DNA of 62,172 nucleotides from Kangiella sp. HD9-110m-PIT-SAG07 (GTDB lineage Bacteria; Pseudomonadota; Gammaproteobacteria; Enterobacterales; Kangiellaceae): contig QQTG01000017.1 of assembly GCA_003370465.1 (NCBI GenBank), positions 1 through 62,172 of the forward strand. The letters run 5' to 3'. Of the stretch, positions 1 to 8,939 are shown one piece after another. Under the pieces are notes generated by a model. It had not been told where the DNA came from and did not search any database. It saw nothing but the letters and a program-made list of their open reading frames with translations. Position numbers and translations under genes: made by a program. Position 1 is the first letter of the stretch. Each line of letters opens with the position of its first letter.

Positions 1-134
1 ACACTAAATCCTTCCCCGCAACCCTTTTTTGAATCTTTTTTTAAATTAATTTCAATTGGGTTAAATTCCGTTTAAAACTTGCTCAAAATGATTGCAAAAC
101 AATCAATTAGCGACTTTTCTTAAGCTTATTAATT

Positions 135-160
135 AAAAAAGGCCGCCGAGGCGACCTTTT
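135..160 (-). terminator. Rho-independent terminator of the S8 peptidase gene
   Basis: A GC-rich inverted repeat (GGTCGCC/GGCGGCC arms on the minus strand) is followed by a T run, just past the stop codon at 175. It is almost the same hairpin as the one after tyrS at 1758–1784. The A run on the other side could let it work in both directions. Confidence 0.85.
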
Positions 161-174
161 GGTTGGATTCGACT

Positions 175-1563
175 TTAAAACCCTGATGATACTCGTCCCT
201 TGCCATGCTCAGCAGTATTTCCTTTACCCACAGCACGAGTACGAAGCTCTTTTTCCAGCTGTCCAACACTAATGTTGCCACCGTACTCACTAATAATAAG
301 TGCCGCAACACCCGCAACGTGAGGAGATGCCATGCTAGTACCGGCATTCCAACTCCAGCCACCTGGAGAAGTACTTAGCACCATGTCATACACATAACAG
401 GGACGCCCAGGTAGAACGGGCCCATTACACGGAGCTGGACCAAAATCGAATAGCGCATCAAAGTCCCCGCCTGGACCTGATAAATCGATACCTTTACGCC
501 CATAGTTTGAATAAGACGCTAACTCGTCTAATGCTGTCGTTGTGTCTAACCCCCATAAGTAGGGAGCTGTAGCTGATACTGACACCACGCCATTCGCTTC
601 AGCCGGCAGAGCCATGATAGGACCATCATGGTTCATATCACGAGCATCATTGCCCGCTGATGAAATCACGATAGAGCCTTTACTGCGAACGTACTTCGTC
701 ACTTTATTGTAAGTTCGAATTAACTCATTACAATCTTTCGCTGGAAAATGCTCAGACTCGCCGGTATCCGGATCGGTAAACGTACAATTCTTCGGGAACC
801 CTCCACTAATACCCAAACTCATGTTAATCACATCCGCACCATTATCGGCAGCATAAATCATGCCTTGCCAAATACCGGAAGTACTACCGCTACCGGACAC
901 AGCCGATAATACTTTAACTGACATAATTTCAGCTTCTGGAGCCACACCAATCGTACCGAAGGCATTATCCGCTGCGGCGATGGTTCCTGCTACGTGCGTT
1001 CCATGGCTGCCAGGAGGATTATCGAAATCTTCCCCTGGGACAAATGAGGTCGATAAAGCGACATTAAGGTTTGGGATCAAATCAGGGTGTGACGAATCGA
1101 TACCACTATCTAATACAGCGACTAGTACGCCTTGACCACGCACACCAGCTTCCCATGCTTCAGTCGCGTTGACTGCATCATGGCCCCACTGTAGATCAAA
1201 GAAAAAATCGTCATCCCCTGTGTTAGGAGGACTAGCCGCCATTTCTTCAAAGGAAATATCAAACTCTTTTGCTGGGTTGGGATCAACATAGTTCAATGAA
1301 AAGTCTGCAAAGGTAGAGTCTACTCCAGATACTCCAGCCAAACGCTCACGGATATCTGGATTATCCGTTTCAATGACTAGCAAACCTACTTGTGGTATTT
1401 CTTGGGTGACGGTAGCCCCCATCGCTTCAATGCTGTTAACCATTTTCTTATTAATATTATTTTTGGCTACGACAACAAATGAATCCGCATAGCTCGATAT
1501 AGGTAGAGCTAACGTAGCGCCGACTAACATTGTGAGTGCGCTTTTCGTAAATATATTATTCAT
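175..1563 (-). CDS. Secreted subtilisin-like serine peptidase (S8 family)
   Basis: This is a 462-residue secreted serine endopeptidase. Residues 1–26 form a signal peptide ending near SSYADS. Residues about 28–95 look like an I9-type propeptide/inhibitor domain. The catalytic triad of the subtilase family is visible as Asp152 (AVLDSGID), His187 (GSHGTHVAGT) and Ser410 (GTSMASPHVAG), with oxyanion Asn305 in SSAGND. Paired cysteines in the catalytic domain (about 260/278 and 379/389) suggest disulfides, which fits an exported enzyme. The protein ends shortly after the catalytic domain, so there is no pre-peptidase C-terminal domain. The ATG at 1563 has a GGAG ribosome binding site about 8 nt upstream. 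The gene is monocistronic with its own terminator. The substrate is unknown; bulk degradation of external protein is the usual role. Confidence 0.93.
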   Translation of the reverse strand: MNNIFTKSALTMLVGATLALPISSYADSFVVVAKNNINKKMVNSIEAMGATVTQEIPQVGLLVIETDNPDIRERLAGVSGVDSTFADFSLNYVDPNPAKEFDISFEEMAASPPNTGDDDFFFDLQWGHDAVNATEAWEAGVRGQGVLVAVLDSGIDSSHPDLIPNLNVALSTSFVPGEDFDNPPGSHGTHVAGTIAAADNAFGTIGVAPEAEIMSVKVLSAVSGSGSTSGIWQGMIYAADNGADVINMSLGISGGFPKNCTFTDPDTGESEHFPAKDCNELIRTYNKVTKYVRSKGSIVISSAGNDARDMNHDGPIMALPAEANGVVSVSATAPYLWGLDTTTALDELASYSNYGRKGIDLSGPGGDFDALFDFGPAPCNGPVLPGRPCYVYDMVLSTSPGGWSWNAGTSMASPHVAGVAALIISEYGGNISVGQLEKELRTRAVGKGNTAEHGKGRVSSGF

Positions 1564-1757
1564 TGTTTTCTCCAGTATTTATATCGCTACCCCATGTAGC
1601 TTTATAGATATTAATAAAACAATGGAAAAGTTGGTATGTGACAGCTCTGAAAAAACAAAATAATTACTAAGAAATTTGTATCGATTAATAGCTTTTGTAA
1701 AGGAGTTCGACAGTTTCACAGGCACTTTAATGGGCAATGGTAGTATTTATACGTAAT

Positions 1758-1784
1758 AAAAAAGGCCGCCTTGGCGACCTTTTT
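1758..1784 (-). terminator. Rho-independent terminator of tyrS
   Basis: Arms GGTCGCC and GGCGGCC on the minus strand enclose a short loop and are followed by a T run, 35 nt after the tyrS stop codon. The element differs from the one at 135–160 by only a few loop bases. Confidence 0.85.
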
Positions 1785-1818
1785 GCTTTCAATCTGACTC
1801 TCTTTTATGTACTTAAAG

Positions 1819-3018
1819 CTATGCTGTAACCGTAACGTAAGCAATCTTTTTCTTTCCAGCCTGCATTAAATACTGCCCTGGTTTCACCATATAAGATGGC
1901 TCAACCACTTCCCAGTCCACTTTTACACGACCATTCTTTAGCATATCCTTAGCTTGAGCTGAGTTTGACGCTAAACCAGCACGATTAATCACAGCGCCGA
2001 TCGGAAACTGCTCCGCTCCATCAAGGCTTACTTCAACTTCAGGCGTCCCTTCCGGCACTTCGCCTTCAGTAACGATATTGCCCGCACCTTTATGTGCATT
2101 GTCAGCCGCTTCTTTACCATGGAAACGTTCGATGATTTCTAACGCGAATGCTTTTTTAATGTCTTGCGGGTTGGCTCCGGCTTCAACATCCTTTTTCAAC
2201 TGCTCTACTTCTTCTAGCGATTTGAAAGACAGTAACTCGTGGTAACGCCACATCATGCTATCAGGTAGAGACAGTAGTTTTTGGTACATCACGCCCGGCG
2301 CTTCTGTTATGCCAACATAATTATCCAGCGATTTCGACATTTTATTAACGCCATCTAACCCCTCTAATAACGGCATCATTAATACGGTCTGTGGTTTTTG
2401 CCCATTCGACTTTTGTAACTCACGCCCCATCAATAGATTAAAACGTTGGTCCGTTCCTCCCAACTCAACATCACACTCCATCGCCACAGAATCGTAGCCT
2501 TGAACAAGCGGGTATAAAAATTCATGGATGGCAATAGGTTGCTCACTTGCGTAACGCTTCTTGAAGTCATCACGCTCTAACATTCTCGCAACAGTCGAGT
2601 TGGCCGCTAATTTGATCATGCCTGCTGCACCCAGCTTTTCACACCACTCAGAGTTAAAAGCTATGGTAGTTTTCTCAGGGTCAAGAATTTTGAAGACCTG
2701 CTCTTTATAGGTCTCGGCATTTCTCAGCACATCTTCACGCGTCAGAGGCTTACGAGTGACGTTTTTCCCAGTCGGATCACCGATCATTCCTGTAAAATCA
2801 CCGATTAGGAACACAACCTCATGACCAAATTTCTGAAACTGGCGCATTTTGTTAATAAGGACGGTATGTCCAATATGAAGATCTGGCGCAGTTGGATCGA
2901 AACCCGCCTTAATTTTAAGGGGGCGACCTTCTTTCAACTTTTCTAATAATTCTTCTTCAGGCAGAATCTCATCGGCCCCACGTTTAAGCTCCTCAAACAT
3001 GGCTTGAAAATCACTCAT
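1819..3018 (-). CDS. tyrS: Tyrosyl-tRNA synthetase
   Basis: This 399-residue class I aminoacyl-tRNA synthetase charges tRNA-Tyr with tyrosine in the cytoplasm. The HIGH signature is at about residue 48 (LHIGHT) and the KMSKS loop at about 228 (KMSKSLDN). The last 65 residues form an S4 RNA-binding domain ([21 protein letters not shown]). Its length and the intact HIGH motif place it with the TyrRS form found in Haemophilus and Pseudomonas, not the 424-residue E. coli form. The gene is divergent from the M23 peptidase gene. That arrangement, followed by anmK, is common in gammaproteobacteria. Confidence 0.97.
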   Translation of the reverse strand: MSDFQAMFEELKRGADEILPEEELLEKLKEGRPLKIKAGFDPTAPDLHIGHTVLINKMRQFQKFGHEVVFLIGDFTGMIGDPTGKNVTRKPLTREDVLRNAETYKEQVFKILDPEKTTIAFNSEWCEKLGAAGMIKLAANSTVARMLERDDFKKRYASEQPIAIHEFLYPLVQGYDSVAMECDVELGGTDQRFNLLMGRELQKSNGQKPQTVLMMPLLEGLDGVNKMSKSLDNYVGITEAPGVMYQKLLSLPDSMMWRYHELLSFKSLEEVEQLKKDVEAGANPQDIKKAFALEIIERFHGKEAADNAHKGAGNIVTEGEVPEGTPEVEVSLDGAEQFPIGAVINRAGLASNSAQAKDMLKNGRVKVDWEVVEPSYMVKPGQYLMQAGKKKIAYVTVTA

Positions 3019-3204
3019 AAGGGTATTTCTCTCAAATTTCGTTGGCTCAAAGATACACGAATTGTCATAGTATGCAACGGTTTCAAGGCAAAAAGCACTG
3101 CATGGGCTCTTTCTGAAGCCACTTTAAAAAAGTGTAAAAAAACCTGACTATTTCACATATCCATTACAAAAATGGCCAAAATATGTATTTTATACTTTTT
3201 AACA

Positions 3205-3233
3205 TTGACCAAAACCCTGCATAAGGTTATGGT
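3205..3233 (+). promoter_or_regulatory. Candidate sigma-70 promoter for the M23 peptidase gene
   Basis: TTGACC at 3205–3210 and TATGGT at 3228–3233 are separated by 17 nt. A transcript starting near 3240 would exclude the longer reading frame that begins at 3172 and favours the ATG at 3274 as the true start. This is read by eye and not tested. Confidence 0.5.
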
Positions 3234-3273
3234 TATTGCGCAAAAACTATTCAACCAACTTCTTAAGTTAACT

Positions 3274-4836
3274 ATGATAAACCGTGATTATAAAGGGTTT
3301 AGCAGAAATAAGCCTCTGTTTGCCCGAAAGAAAAGTCGACGAAAGGGCGCGATCATTACGATCTCCGCACTGTCCGTCGTATTCGCGGCAGTTTCTTACT
3401 TAGCAATGACTCCAGGAGAAGAGTCATCGACTCAAGAGAATCAACAACAAGAATTACTCACATTACAATTATCATCGGAAGACACCAATGCCTCTACACA
3501 AGCAAGCGACCCTGATTCAACATCGGGCACTTTAGCACTGTCAGAGGATACCCTTGAGCCTGCGAAGCAGACACTGGCTGAGAATACCAAAAAAGATTCA
3601 GACCAAAGCATTGATCAACAACAAGCTTCTAGTAACTTAGATGAAGCGAAAAATGCCATAAAGAATTTTGTCAAAAACACCACAAAGCCTAAATATGACT
3701 GGGAGACAGTCACTGTCGCAAAGGGCGAAAGCTTAGCGCGTATATTTAATAAGTTAGGTTTTAGCTCTAAAGATTTGCACTATATGATGCAGGCCGATGA
3801 GCAGGTGAAGATTTTGAAAAAAATTCGTCCTGGTCATACGTTAGAGTTCGCTGCTGATGATGAGAAGAAATTCCACAGCTTACGTTACCCGTTTAATTCG
3901 AGCGACACACTGGTTATTACCAAGCTTGAAGACAAGCAGTTTGACGTGTCTCTTGATGTAAAACCGATTGAATACAAGCAACGTTTTGCCACAGCAACCA
4001 TTACCAGCAGCTTCTACAATGCAGGTAAACAGGCTGGACTACCTGATGGCGTCATCATGGAGTTGGCAGGTGTCTTTGAGTATGACATCGATTTTGCGCT
4101 GGAAATTCGTAAGAACGATAGCTTTTCGGTTCTTTACGAAGAAAAATACATCGACGGTAAAAGAGCTGGATACGGCAACATTTTATCGGCCGAATTTAAT
4201 AACATGGGCGAGCACTACGCAGCCGTTCGATATACCGATACGAACCAACGCACTGCTTATTACACGCCAGAAGGTAAAGCCTTAAGAAAATCATTCCTGC
4301 GTGCTCCGTTAAAGTTTAACTATGTTAGCTCTAACTTTAACCCGAAGCGTTTCCACCCGATTCAAAAGCGAGTGAAGCCTCACCGTGGCACTGACTATCG
4401 TGCACCGATTGGAACTCCCGTCCGTGCAGCGGGCGACGGTCGAGTGGCAAAATCTGCCTATAACCGCTTTAACGGAAACTATGTTTTCATTCAGCATGGC
4501 GGCAATATCACCACTAAATACCTCCACTTCTCTAAGCGTGCAGTTAAAGCGGGCCAAAGAGTGAAGCAAGGTCAGATTATTGGTTACGTCGGCTCTACTG
4601 GTATGTCACAAGCCTCGCACTTACATTATGAGTTCGTGGTCAATGGCGTTCACCGTAATCCGCGTCGCGTAAAGTTACCGCATGCTGCGCCAGTTCCTAA
4701 AGCAGAGATGGCGCGCTTCCAAGAGCTCTCAAAACCTCTTATGACTCAACTAGAGACTGAGCGCACAACTTACTTCGCACGTCTTAACGACCAAGAGTCT
4801 GCAGGCACAGCGAGTAGCAGCAAACTTCAAAAGTAA
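3274..4836 (+). CDS. Membrane-anchored M23 murein endopeptidase (MepM/OapA-like)
   Basis: This 520-residue protein is a LytM-type peptidoglycan hydrolase expected to cleave peptide cross-links during wall growth. The N-terminus is basic and followed by one membrane anchor (about residues 25–44), then a low-complexity Ser/Thr/Gln-rich linker. A LysM-like/OapA region follows (VTVAKGESLARIFNKLGF). The C-terminal M23 domain carries zinc ligands in HRGTDYRAP and SHLHYEF, both intact, so an active enzyme is expected. The frame is open back to 3172, but the first 34 codons look non-coding and overlap a good promoter, so I start at 3274; the ribosome binding site there is weak. Together with anmK downstream it links wall turnover to anhydro-muropeptide recycling. 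Confidence 0.9.
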   Translation: MINRDYKGFSRNKPLFARKKSRRKGAIITISALSVVFAAVSYLAMTPGEESSTQENQQQELLTLQLSSEDTNASTQASDPDSTSGTLALSEDTLEPAKQTLAENTKKDSDQSIDQQQASSNLDEAKNAIKNFVKNTTKPKYDWETVTVAKGESLARIFNKLGFSSKDLHYMMQADEQVKILKKIRPGHTLEFAADDEKKFHSLRYPFNSSDTLVITKLEDKQFDVSLDVKPIEYKQRFATATITSSFYNAGKQAGLPDGVIMELAGVFEYDIDFALEIRKNDSFSVLYEEKYIDGKRAGYGNILSAEFNNMGEHYAAVRYTDTNQRTAYYTPEGKALRKSFLRAPLKFNYVSSNFNPKRFHPIQKRVKPHRGTDYRAPIGTPVRAAGDGRVAKSAYNRFNGNYVFIQHGGNITTKYLHFSKRAVKAGQRVKQGQIIGYVGSTGMSQASHLHYEFVVNGVHRNPRRVKLPHAAPVPKAEMARFQELSKPLMTQLETERTTYFARLNDQESAGTASSSKLQK

Positions 4837-4857
4837 TTGGTCACAGAGCACTAGGCT

Positions 4858-5967
4858 GTGACCTTGTTCATCGGACTTATCTCAGGGACTAGCGTTGACG
4901 CTGTTGACGCAGTTCTTTGTGATATCAGCCCAGATCAACCCATAAAGCTTCTTCATTCGCACAACCACCCTATCCCTACAACGCTACAAAAGGAATTACT
5001 TGATTTTGGCAAATCACAATACCAAGGCGATGCAGTTGATCAGCTCGGTCAACTCGACCACCAAGTTGGTTTATTGTTTGCAGAAGCTACTCATGCGTTG
5101 TTAGAGCTCTCTGAATACAAAGCCTCAGATATCGCAGCCATAGGCAGTCACGGCCAAACCGTGCGCCACCGACCCAATGCAATCTATCCCTTTACGCTAC
5201 AAATCGGTGATCCCAACATCATCGCAACCAAAACGGGGATAACCACAGTAGCGGATTTTCGCCGACGCGATATGGCCAATGGCGGACAAGGCGCTCCTTT
5301 CGCACCAGCATTTCACCAGGCTTTTTTTTCGGATAAGAATTCTCCACGAGCCATCATCAACTTAGGCGGCATAGCTAACGTCACTCTACTACAACCAAAT
5401 CAAGATCCAATTGGTTTCGACACAGGTCCAGCAAATACCTTGATGGATCACTGGATTTATCAGCATAAAAATAAACACTATGATGCCGACGGTCAGTGGG
5501 CATCCAGTGGCCACATAATTCCTGAACTTTTGCAGTGGCTGCTAACGGATCCTTATTTTAGTCAGCCCGCGCCGAAAAGTACTGGCTGTGAATACTTTAA
5601 TGCCGAATGGCTAACCAAAACTGCGCAACAACCATTAAGTGAATATCTTGCAGCAGACGTACAGCGCACATTACTGGAGCTAACGGTAACAACTGTCGCT
5701 AATGCTGTGTCCTCAAAAATCAGTCAAGGAGATATCTACCTTTGCGGCGGCGGCGCACACAACGCCCTGCTGACTCAGCAACTGCAAAAGCACTTACCTG
5801 ACTTCACAGTATCCATCACCTCAGACTTAGGTGTAGCGCCTGACTGGGTCGAAGCCATGACCTTTGCCTGGTTCGCTTCTAAGACCCTAAACAAAGAATC
5901 CATTCTCCTTTCCAGCATTACAGGTTCAGCCAACGACAGCATCCTAGGCGGGGTTTATTTTTGTTAA
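4858..5967 (+). CDS. anmK: Anhydro-N-acetylmuramic acid kinase
   Basis: AnmK phosphorylates and opens 1,6-anhydro-MurNAc to MurNAc-6-phosphate in murein recycling. The 369-residue length equals that of the E. coli enzyme. The N-terminal ATP-binding signature LISGTSVDAVDAV, the conserved ADFRRRDMANGGQGAP segment and GFDTGPANTLMD are all present. The start is a GTG at 4858, 21 nt after the M23 gene, and the protein begins directly with the first strand of the kinase fold. It is probably co-transcribed with the M23 peptidase whose products it would help recycle. Confidence 0.95.
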   Translation: MTLFIGLISGTSVDAVDAVLCDISPDQPIKLLHSHNHPIPTTLQKELLDFGKSQYQGDAVDQLGQLDHQVGLLFAEATHALLELSEYKASDIAAIGSHGQTVRHRPNAIYPFTLQIGDPNIIATKTGITTVADFRRRDMANGGQGAPFAPAFHQAFFSDKNSPRAIINLGGIANVTLLQPNQDPIGFDTGPANTLMDHWIYQHKNKHYDADGQWASSGHIIPELLQWLLTDPYFSQPAPKSTGCEYFNAEWLTKTAQQPLSEYLAADVQRTLLELTVTTVANAVSSKISQGDIYLCGGGAHNALLTQQLQKHLPDFTVSITSDLGVAPDWVEAMTFAWFASKTLNKESILLSSITGSANDSILGGVYFC

Positions 5968-6007
5968 ATGCAAAAAAGTGTGATGCACTTCAATTTTTAA
6001 TGTACAT

Positions 6008-7159
6008 ATGCATTGCTCATGGCATACTAAATCAATGAAAGTGCTAAATGATGTAGATAACTTCACAAGTTGGCAGCGCGTACTTATCCAAGCTGTGGAT
6101 AAGATTTACTTATTACTTGGGGTTTGTGCGCTTCCTGCCTTACTAGCATCTCTGTCAAGAATTCCTATCACCGGCTTTCAAGTCTCGATGGTGGTTCACA
6201 TTATTCTAATAGCCGCTTTAATTTATATTGCAATTAGAAGAAAACATTTCAACATTCAAATTAAGCTTTATTTCCTTACCCTACTATCAGCGGGAGTTAC
6301 CCTGGTAGGCCTCTATAACTGGGGGCTGCTAGGCAACGGTTTCTTGTGGTCAATGATGTTGATTGTATTCATTACCCTTTGCTTTGGCCTAAAACAAGGA
6401 GTTATTTGGGCAATCATATTAACAATATACGCCACAACCATAGGAGCGCTCTACGTATCCGGAACTATTACTACTCAAGTAGCTCCTGAAACTTATGTCA
6501 CCTCCTACAGTGGCTGGGCAACAGCCCTTTTTGGATCTTTATTGCCTCTCATCGTAGTTTCCGTACTAATTGGAACTCTGTATGAAACCGCTAAAAATAT
6601 GATTTATAAACTCGAAGAGCAAAGAATTAAAATTACAACCTTGGCGGAAAGAGATAGCTTAACAGGCCTCTACAATGCTCGTATGTTTCATGAATTTATT
6701 GCGCAATCACTGGAACGATCGAAGCGCCATAACTCATGGGTCTATGTATTCAATATGGATTTGAATGGATTCAAGACAATCAACGACCAATATGGTCATC
6801 AAGCAGGCGACTTAATCTTAAAACATGCTGCTGATCAAATGCTAAAAGTGACCAGAGCAGAAGATACTTTGTGCCGTGTCGGTGGCGACGAATTTTTAAT
6901 GCTGTCTGATTACCCCGAAAAACCGGACAGTGCCAAAGTAAAAAAGTTAATCAACAGGTTAAAAAGTGCTTGTAGCACCGCGATTACTTATGACAATGTC
7001 GAGCTGAGCGTGACGGTTAGTGTCGGCTATGCCGCTTACAATGCTAATCAAACGCCGAAACTGAAGAATGATGATGACATCTTAAAATTGGCTGATAGAG
7101 CTATGTACAAAGATAAGAAAGAGTTCAGCGCTCAGCGAAAAGCCGAGCGCAACGTTTGA
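6008..7159 (+). CDS. Membrane diguanylate cyclase (GGDEF)
   Basis: This 383-residue protein should make cyclic di-GMP. Residues about 28–195 hold six or so hydrophobic segments with no recognisable sensory signature, so it is an integral-membrane sensor of unknown input. A short coiled linker (residues 196–212) leads to a GGDEF domain with the active-site motif at 292–296 (RVGGDEF). An inhibitory RxxD site (RAED, 283–286) lies exactly five residues upstream, so product feedback is likely. An alternative ATG is at 6035; neither start has a strong ribosome binding site. It sits 40 nt after anmK and ends convergently against erpA with a two-base gap. Confidence 0.9.
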   Translation: MHCSWHTKSMKVLNDVDNFTSWQRVLIQAVDKIYLLLGVCALPALLASLSRIPITGFQVSMVVHIILIAALIYIAIRRKHFNIQIKLYFLTLLSAGVTLVGLYNWGLLGNGFLWSMMLIVFITLCFGLKQGVIWAIILTIYATTIGALYVSGTITTQVAPETYVTSYSGWATALFGSLLPLIVVSVLIGTLYETAKNMIYKLEEQRIKITTLAERDSLTGLYNARMFHEFIAQSLERSKRHNSWVYVFNMDLNGFKTINDQYGHQAGDLILKHAADQMLKVTRAEDTLCRVGGDEFLMLSDYPEKPDSAKVKKLINRLKSACSTAITYDNVELSVTVSVGYAAYNANQTPKLKNDDDILKLADRAMYKDKKEFSAQRKAERNV

Positions 7160-7161
7160 AA

Positions 7162-7488
7162 CTAAATAGAAAAAGAAGAACCACAGCCACAAGTCGTTTT
7201 AGCCTGTGGATTATTGATAATAAAGCGAGAACCTTGCAAGCCCTCAGTGTAATCAACCTCTGAGCCCATCAAGTACTGAAAGCTCAAAGAATCAATTAAA
7301 ATTTTAACGCCATCTTGTTCGATGGTCATATCGTTTTCTTTTTGACTCTCATCAAATGTAAAACCATATTGGAAACCTGAGCAGCCACCGCCTGTGACAA
7401 ACACACGCAACTTAAGCTCCTGATTCTCTTCTTCTAGAATCAGTTGACGAACTTTTTTGCTAGCTGCTTCTGTTACGGTAATCGACAT
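7162..7488 (-). CDS. erpA: Iron-sulfur cluster insertion protein ErpA
   Basis: A 108-residue A-type carrier of the HesB/IscA family that delivers Fe-S clusters to apoproteins. The three conserved cysteines are present in GGGCSGFQY and in the C-terminal TTCGCGSSF. The preceding hairpin-forming segment and the location next to anmK are typical of gammaproteobacterial erpA, which is why I prefer ErpA over IscA. No isc genes are nearby. Confidence 0.93.
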   Translation of the reverse strand: MSITVTEAASKKVRQLILEEENQELKLRVFVTGGGCSGFQYGFTFDESQKENDMTIEQDGVKILIDSLSFQYLMGSEVDYTEGLQGSRFIINNPQAKTTCGCGSSFSI

Positions 7489-7565
7489 AATGTCACCTAT
7501 CTAAAACTACACCTTTCTATTATAGCCGAAGATGGGGGTTACCCCGCAACATCTCAAGCCCAGTC

Positions 7566-8027
7566 TTATGCTTTTACTGGTTCAGCTTCCACCGACTCTT
7601 GGTGGCTAGAATCTTCTTGAATCGCTGAGTTGCTAGATTGAGCATCTTCAGCTTTATGCTCCAAAGCTTTAGGATCGCCGACTACAACCATTTTACCGTT
7701 AACCTCAGCTCCAGCATTCATCTCGATAACTTTATAGTAAAGATCACCATTAATCTTAGCACCTGGTTTTAGGTCAATCTTTTCTGTGACATAAACATCA
7801 CCATCGACTTGCCCGAAAATAATGGCGTAAGGCGTTGATATGTTGCCTTTAATTTTGCCATGAACACCAATCGACAATACTGATTGTTTTTCAGTATCAC
7901 CTTTCACTTCACCGTTAATCTCTCCATCAACAAAAAGCGCTCCAGCAAAGCTCATATCGCCGTTAATACAAGTTCCATCTGCAATTAAAGTATCGACATT
8001 ATTAGATTTACGTTTATTCTTTCGCAT
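7566..8027 (-). CDS. Bactofilin (polymer-forming cytoskeletal protein)
   Basis: A 153-residue protein with the right-handed beta-helix repeat pattern of the bactofilin (CcmA/BacA) family: residues about 10–110 contain GTCINGDMSFAGALFVDGEI-type repeats rich in G, D and alternating I/V. The C-terminal 40 residues are a disordered acidic tail. Family members self-assemble into membrane-associated filaments that place cell-wall enzymes. I start at the ATG at 8027, which has GAGGAA five bases upstream; the in-frame ATG at 8045 lies before that ribosome binding site. The gene overlaps the end of the upstream coiled-coil membrane protein gene by 14 nt, indicating translational coupling. Confidence 0.9.
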   Translation of the reverse strand: MRKNKRKSNNVDTLIADGTCINGDMSFAGALFVDGEINGEVKGDTEKQSVLSIGVHGKIKGNISTPYAIIFGQVDGDVYVTEKIDLKPGAKINGDLYYKVIEMNAGAEVNGKMVVVGDPKALEHKAEDAQSSNSAIQEDSSHQESVEAEPVKA

Positions 8028-8754
8028 TCGCTTCCTCAACCTCATTGCTCAAATTTGTGGGTTTCCAAGTAAAATCTTGGAGTACTGATTTTGCACCTCG
8101 TCCTGATGTCGCTGCTACCACTCTAACAAAACTCGGCTCGAAACCTTGTGGAAGCTTGAACGTCCCCATGTGCGTCGAGACGTAGGTAAAATCAAATGTA
8201 CTATTATTGCTATCTGATCCTTGAAGCTGTTCAAATGTATAGCTTTTTCTCTCGCCAGCTTCCTCGCCAACAATAGATATCGTTATGGTACCTTTAAGAT
8301 CACTTGATTGACGTTTAGCTTGAATCAGCATCAGGCGGTAACGGTACCCTTCGCCTAATGCAGGTTCCCAGACAAAGCTAGCGATCTGCAAACCTGATTC
8401 TACCGCATCAGGATCGAAAATTCGTTGTAGAGCTTCACGCTCTTTTTCAAGATTCTTGTTCTGGCGATGCAAGTTATCAAGCTCAGTTTTTAACTGTTGC
8501 GTGATTTCGTGCTCGATTTGATACTGTTGTTGCCAGTGTGTTTGACCCGCTTGCGCTTCGTCTAACTGTTCTTGAAGTGTCTCAAACTGTTGTTTCGCAG
8601 TGGCAGTCATGCCGTGTTGACGTTTATTAAGCCAATAGCCTAGAGCCATAGACGCTAAAAGTAGCACTAAAATAAGTGACGCCCAAGACCAATACCAACG
8701 GCTGGTACGGCGCTTACGGATAATGTAGTCTGGCTGGTTGGGATCTTTAGTCAT
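8014..8754 (-). CDS. Single-pass membrane coiled-coil protein (DUF6776-like)
   Basis: A 246-residue protein: basic cytoplasmic N-terminus, one transmembrane helix at about residues 21–41, a coiled coil at about 50–108 rich in Q/E/L heptads, then a beta-rich globular domain. I recall this type of protein sitting upstream of bactofilin and erpA in many gammaproteobacteria, where it is named DUF6776. Function is unknown. The 14-nt overlap with the bactofilin gene suggests that the two act together, perhaps with this protein as the membrane anchor or periplasmic partner; that is inference only. Confidence 0.75.
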   Translation of the reverse strand: MTKDPNQPDYIIRKRRTSRWYWSWASLILVLLLASMALGYWLNKRQHGMTATAKQQFETLQEQLDEAQAGQTHWQQQYQIEHEITQQLKTELDNLHRQNKNLEKEREALQRIFDPDAVESGLQIASFVWEPALGEGYRYRLMLIQAKRQSSDLKGTITISIVGEEAGERKSYTFEQLQGSDSNNSTFDFTYVSTHMGTFKLPQGFEPSFVRVVAATSGRGAKSVLQDFTWKPTNLSNEVEEANAKE

Positions 8755-8939
8755 AAATCATTGAAATCGTTTGTTCTTTCGGTCACATTTTCTTATTATG
8801 TAAGTCATTGATGAAGTTGGCTATTGTGGTCCAAAGAATACGGCACTTATAAGCTGCAACCAGAAGTCCACCTACTTTTTGCATTAAAACAGAAATTTTA
8901 GCCAAAGGGAACAGAACCAATCACATACTTGAGTGACGA

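Noticed and set aside
1..128. Gene at the left edge
   Set aside because: The AT-rich sequence has no open frame of useful length; only the terminator of the S8 gene follows it.
860..1135. 91-codon plus-strand frame inside the S8 gene
   Set aside because: It is antisense to a clear protease domain and has no ribosome binding site or recognisable product.
3172..3273. N-terminal extension of the M23 peptidase
   Set aside because: The extra 34 codons overlap a likely promoter and resemble no known part of the family.
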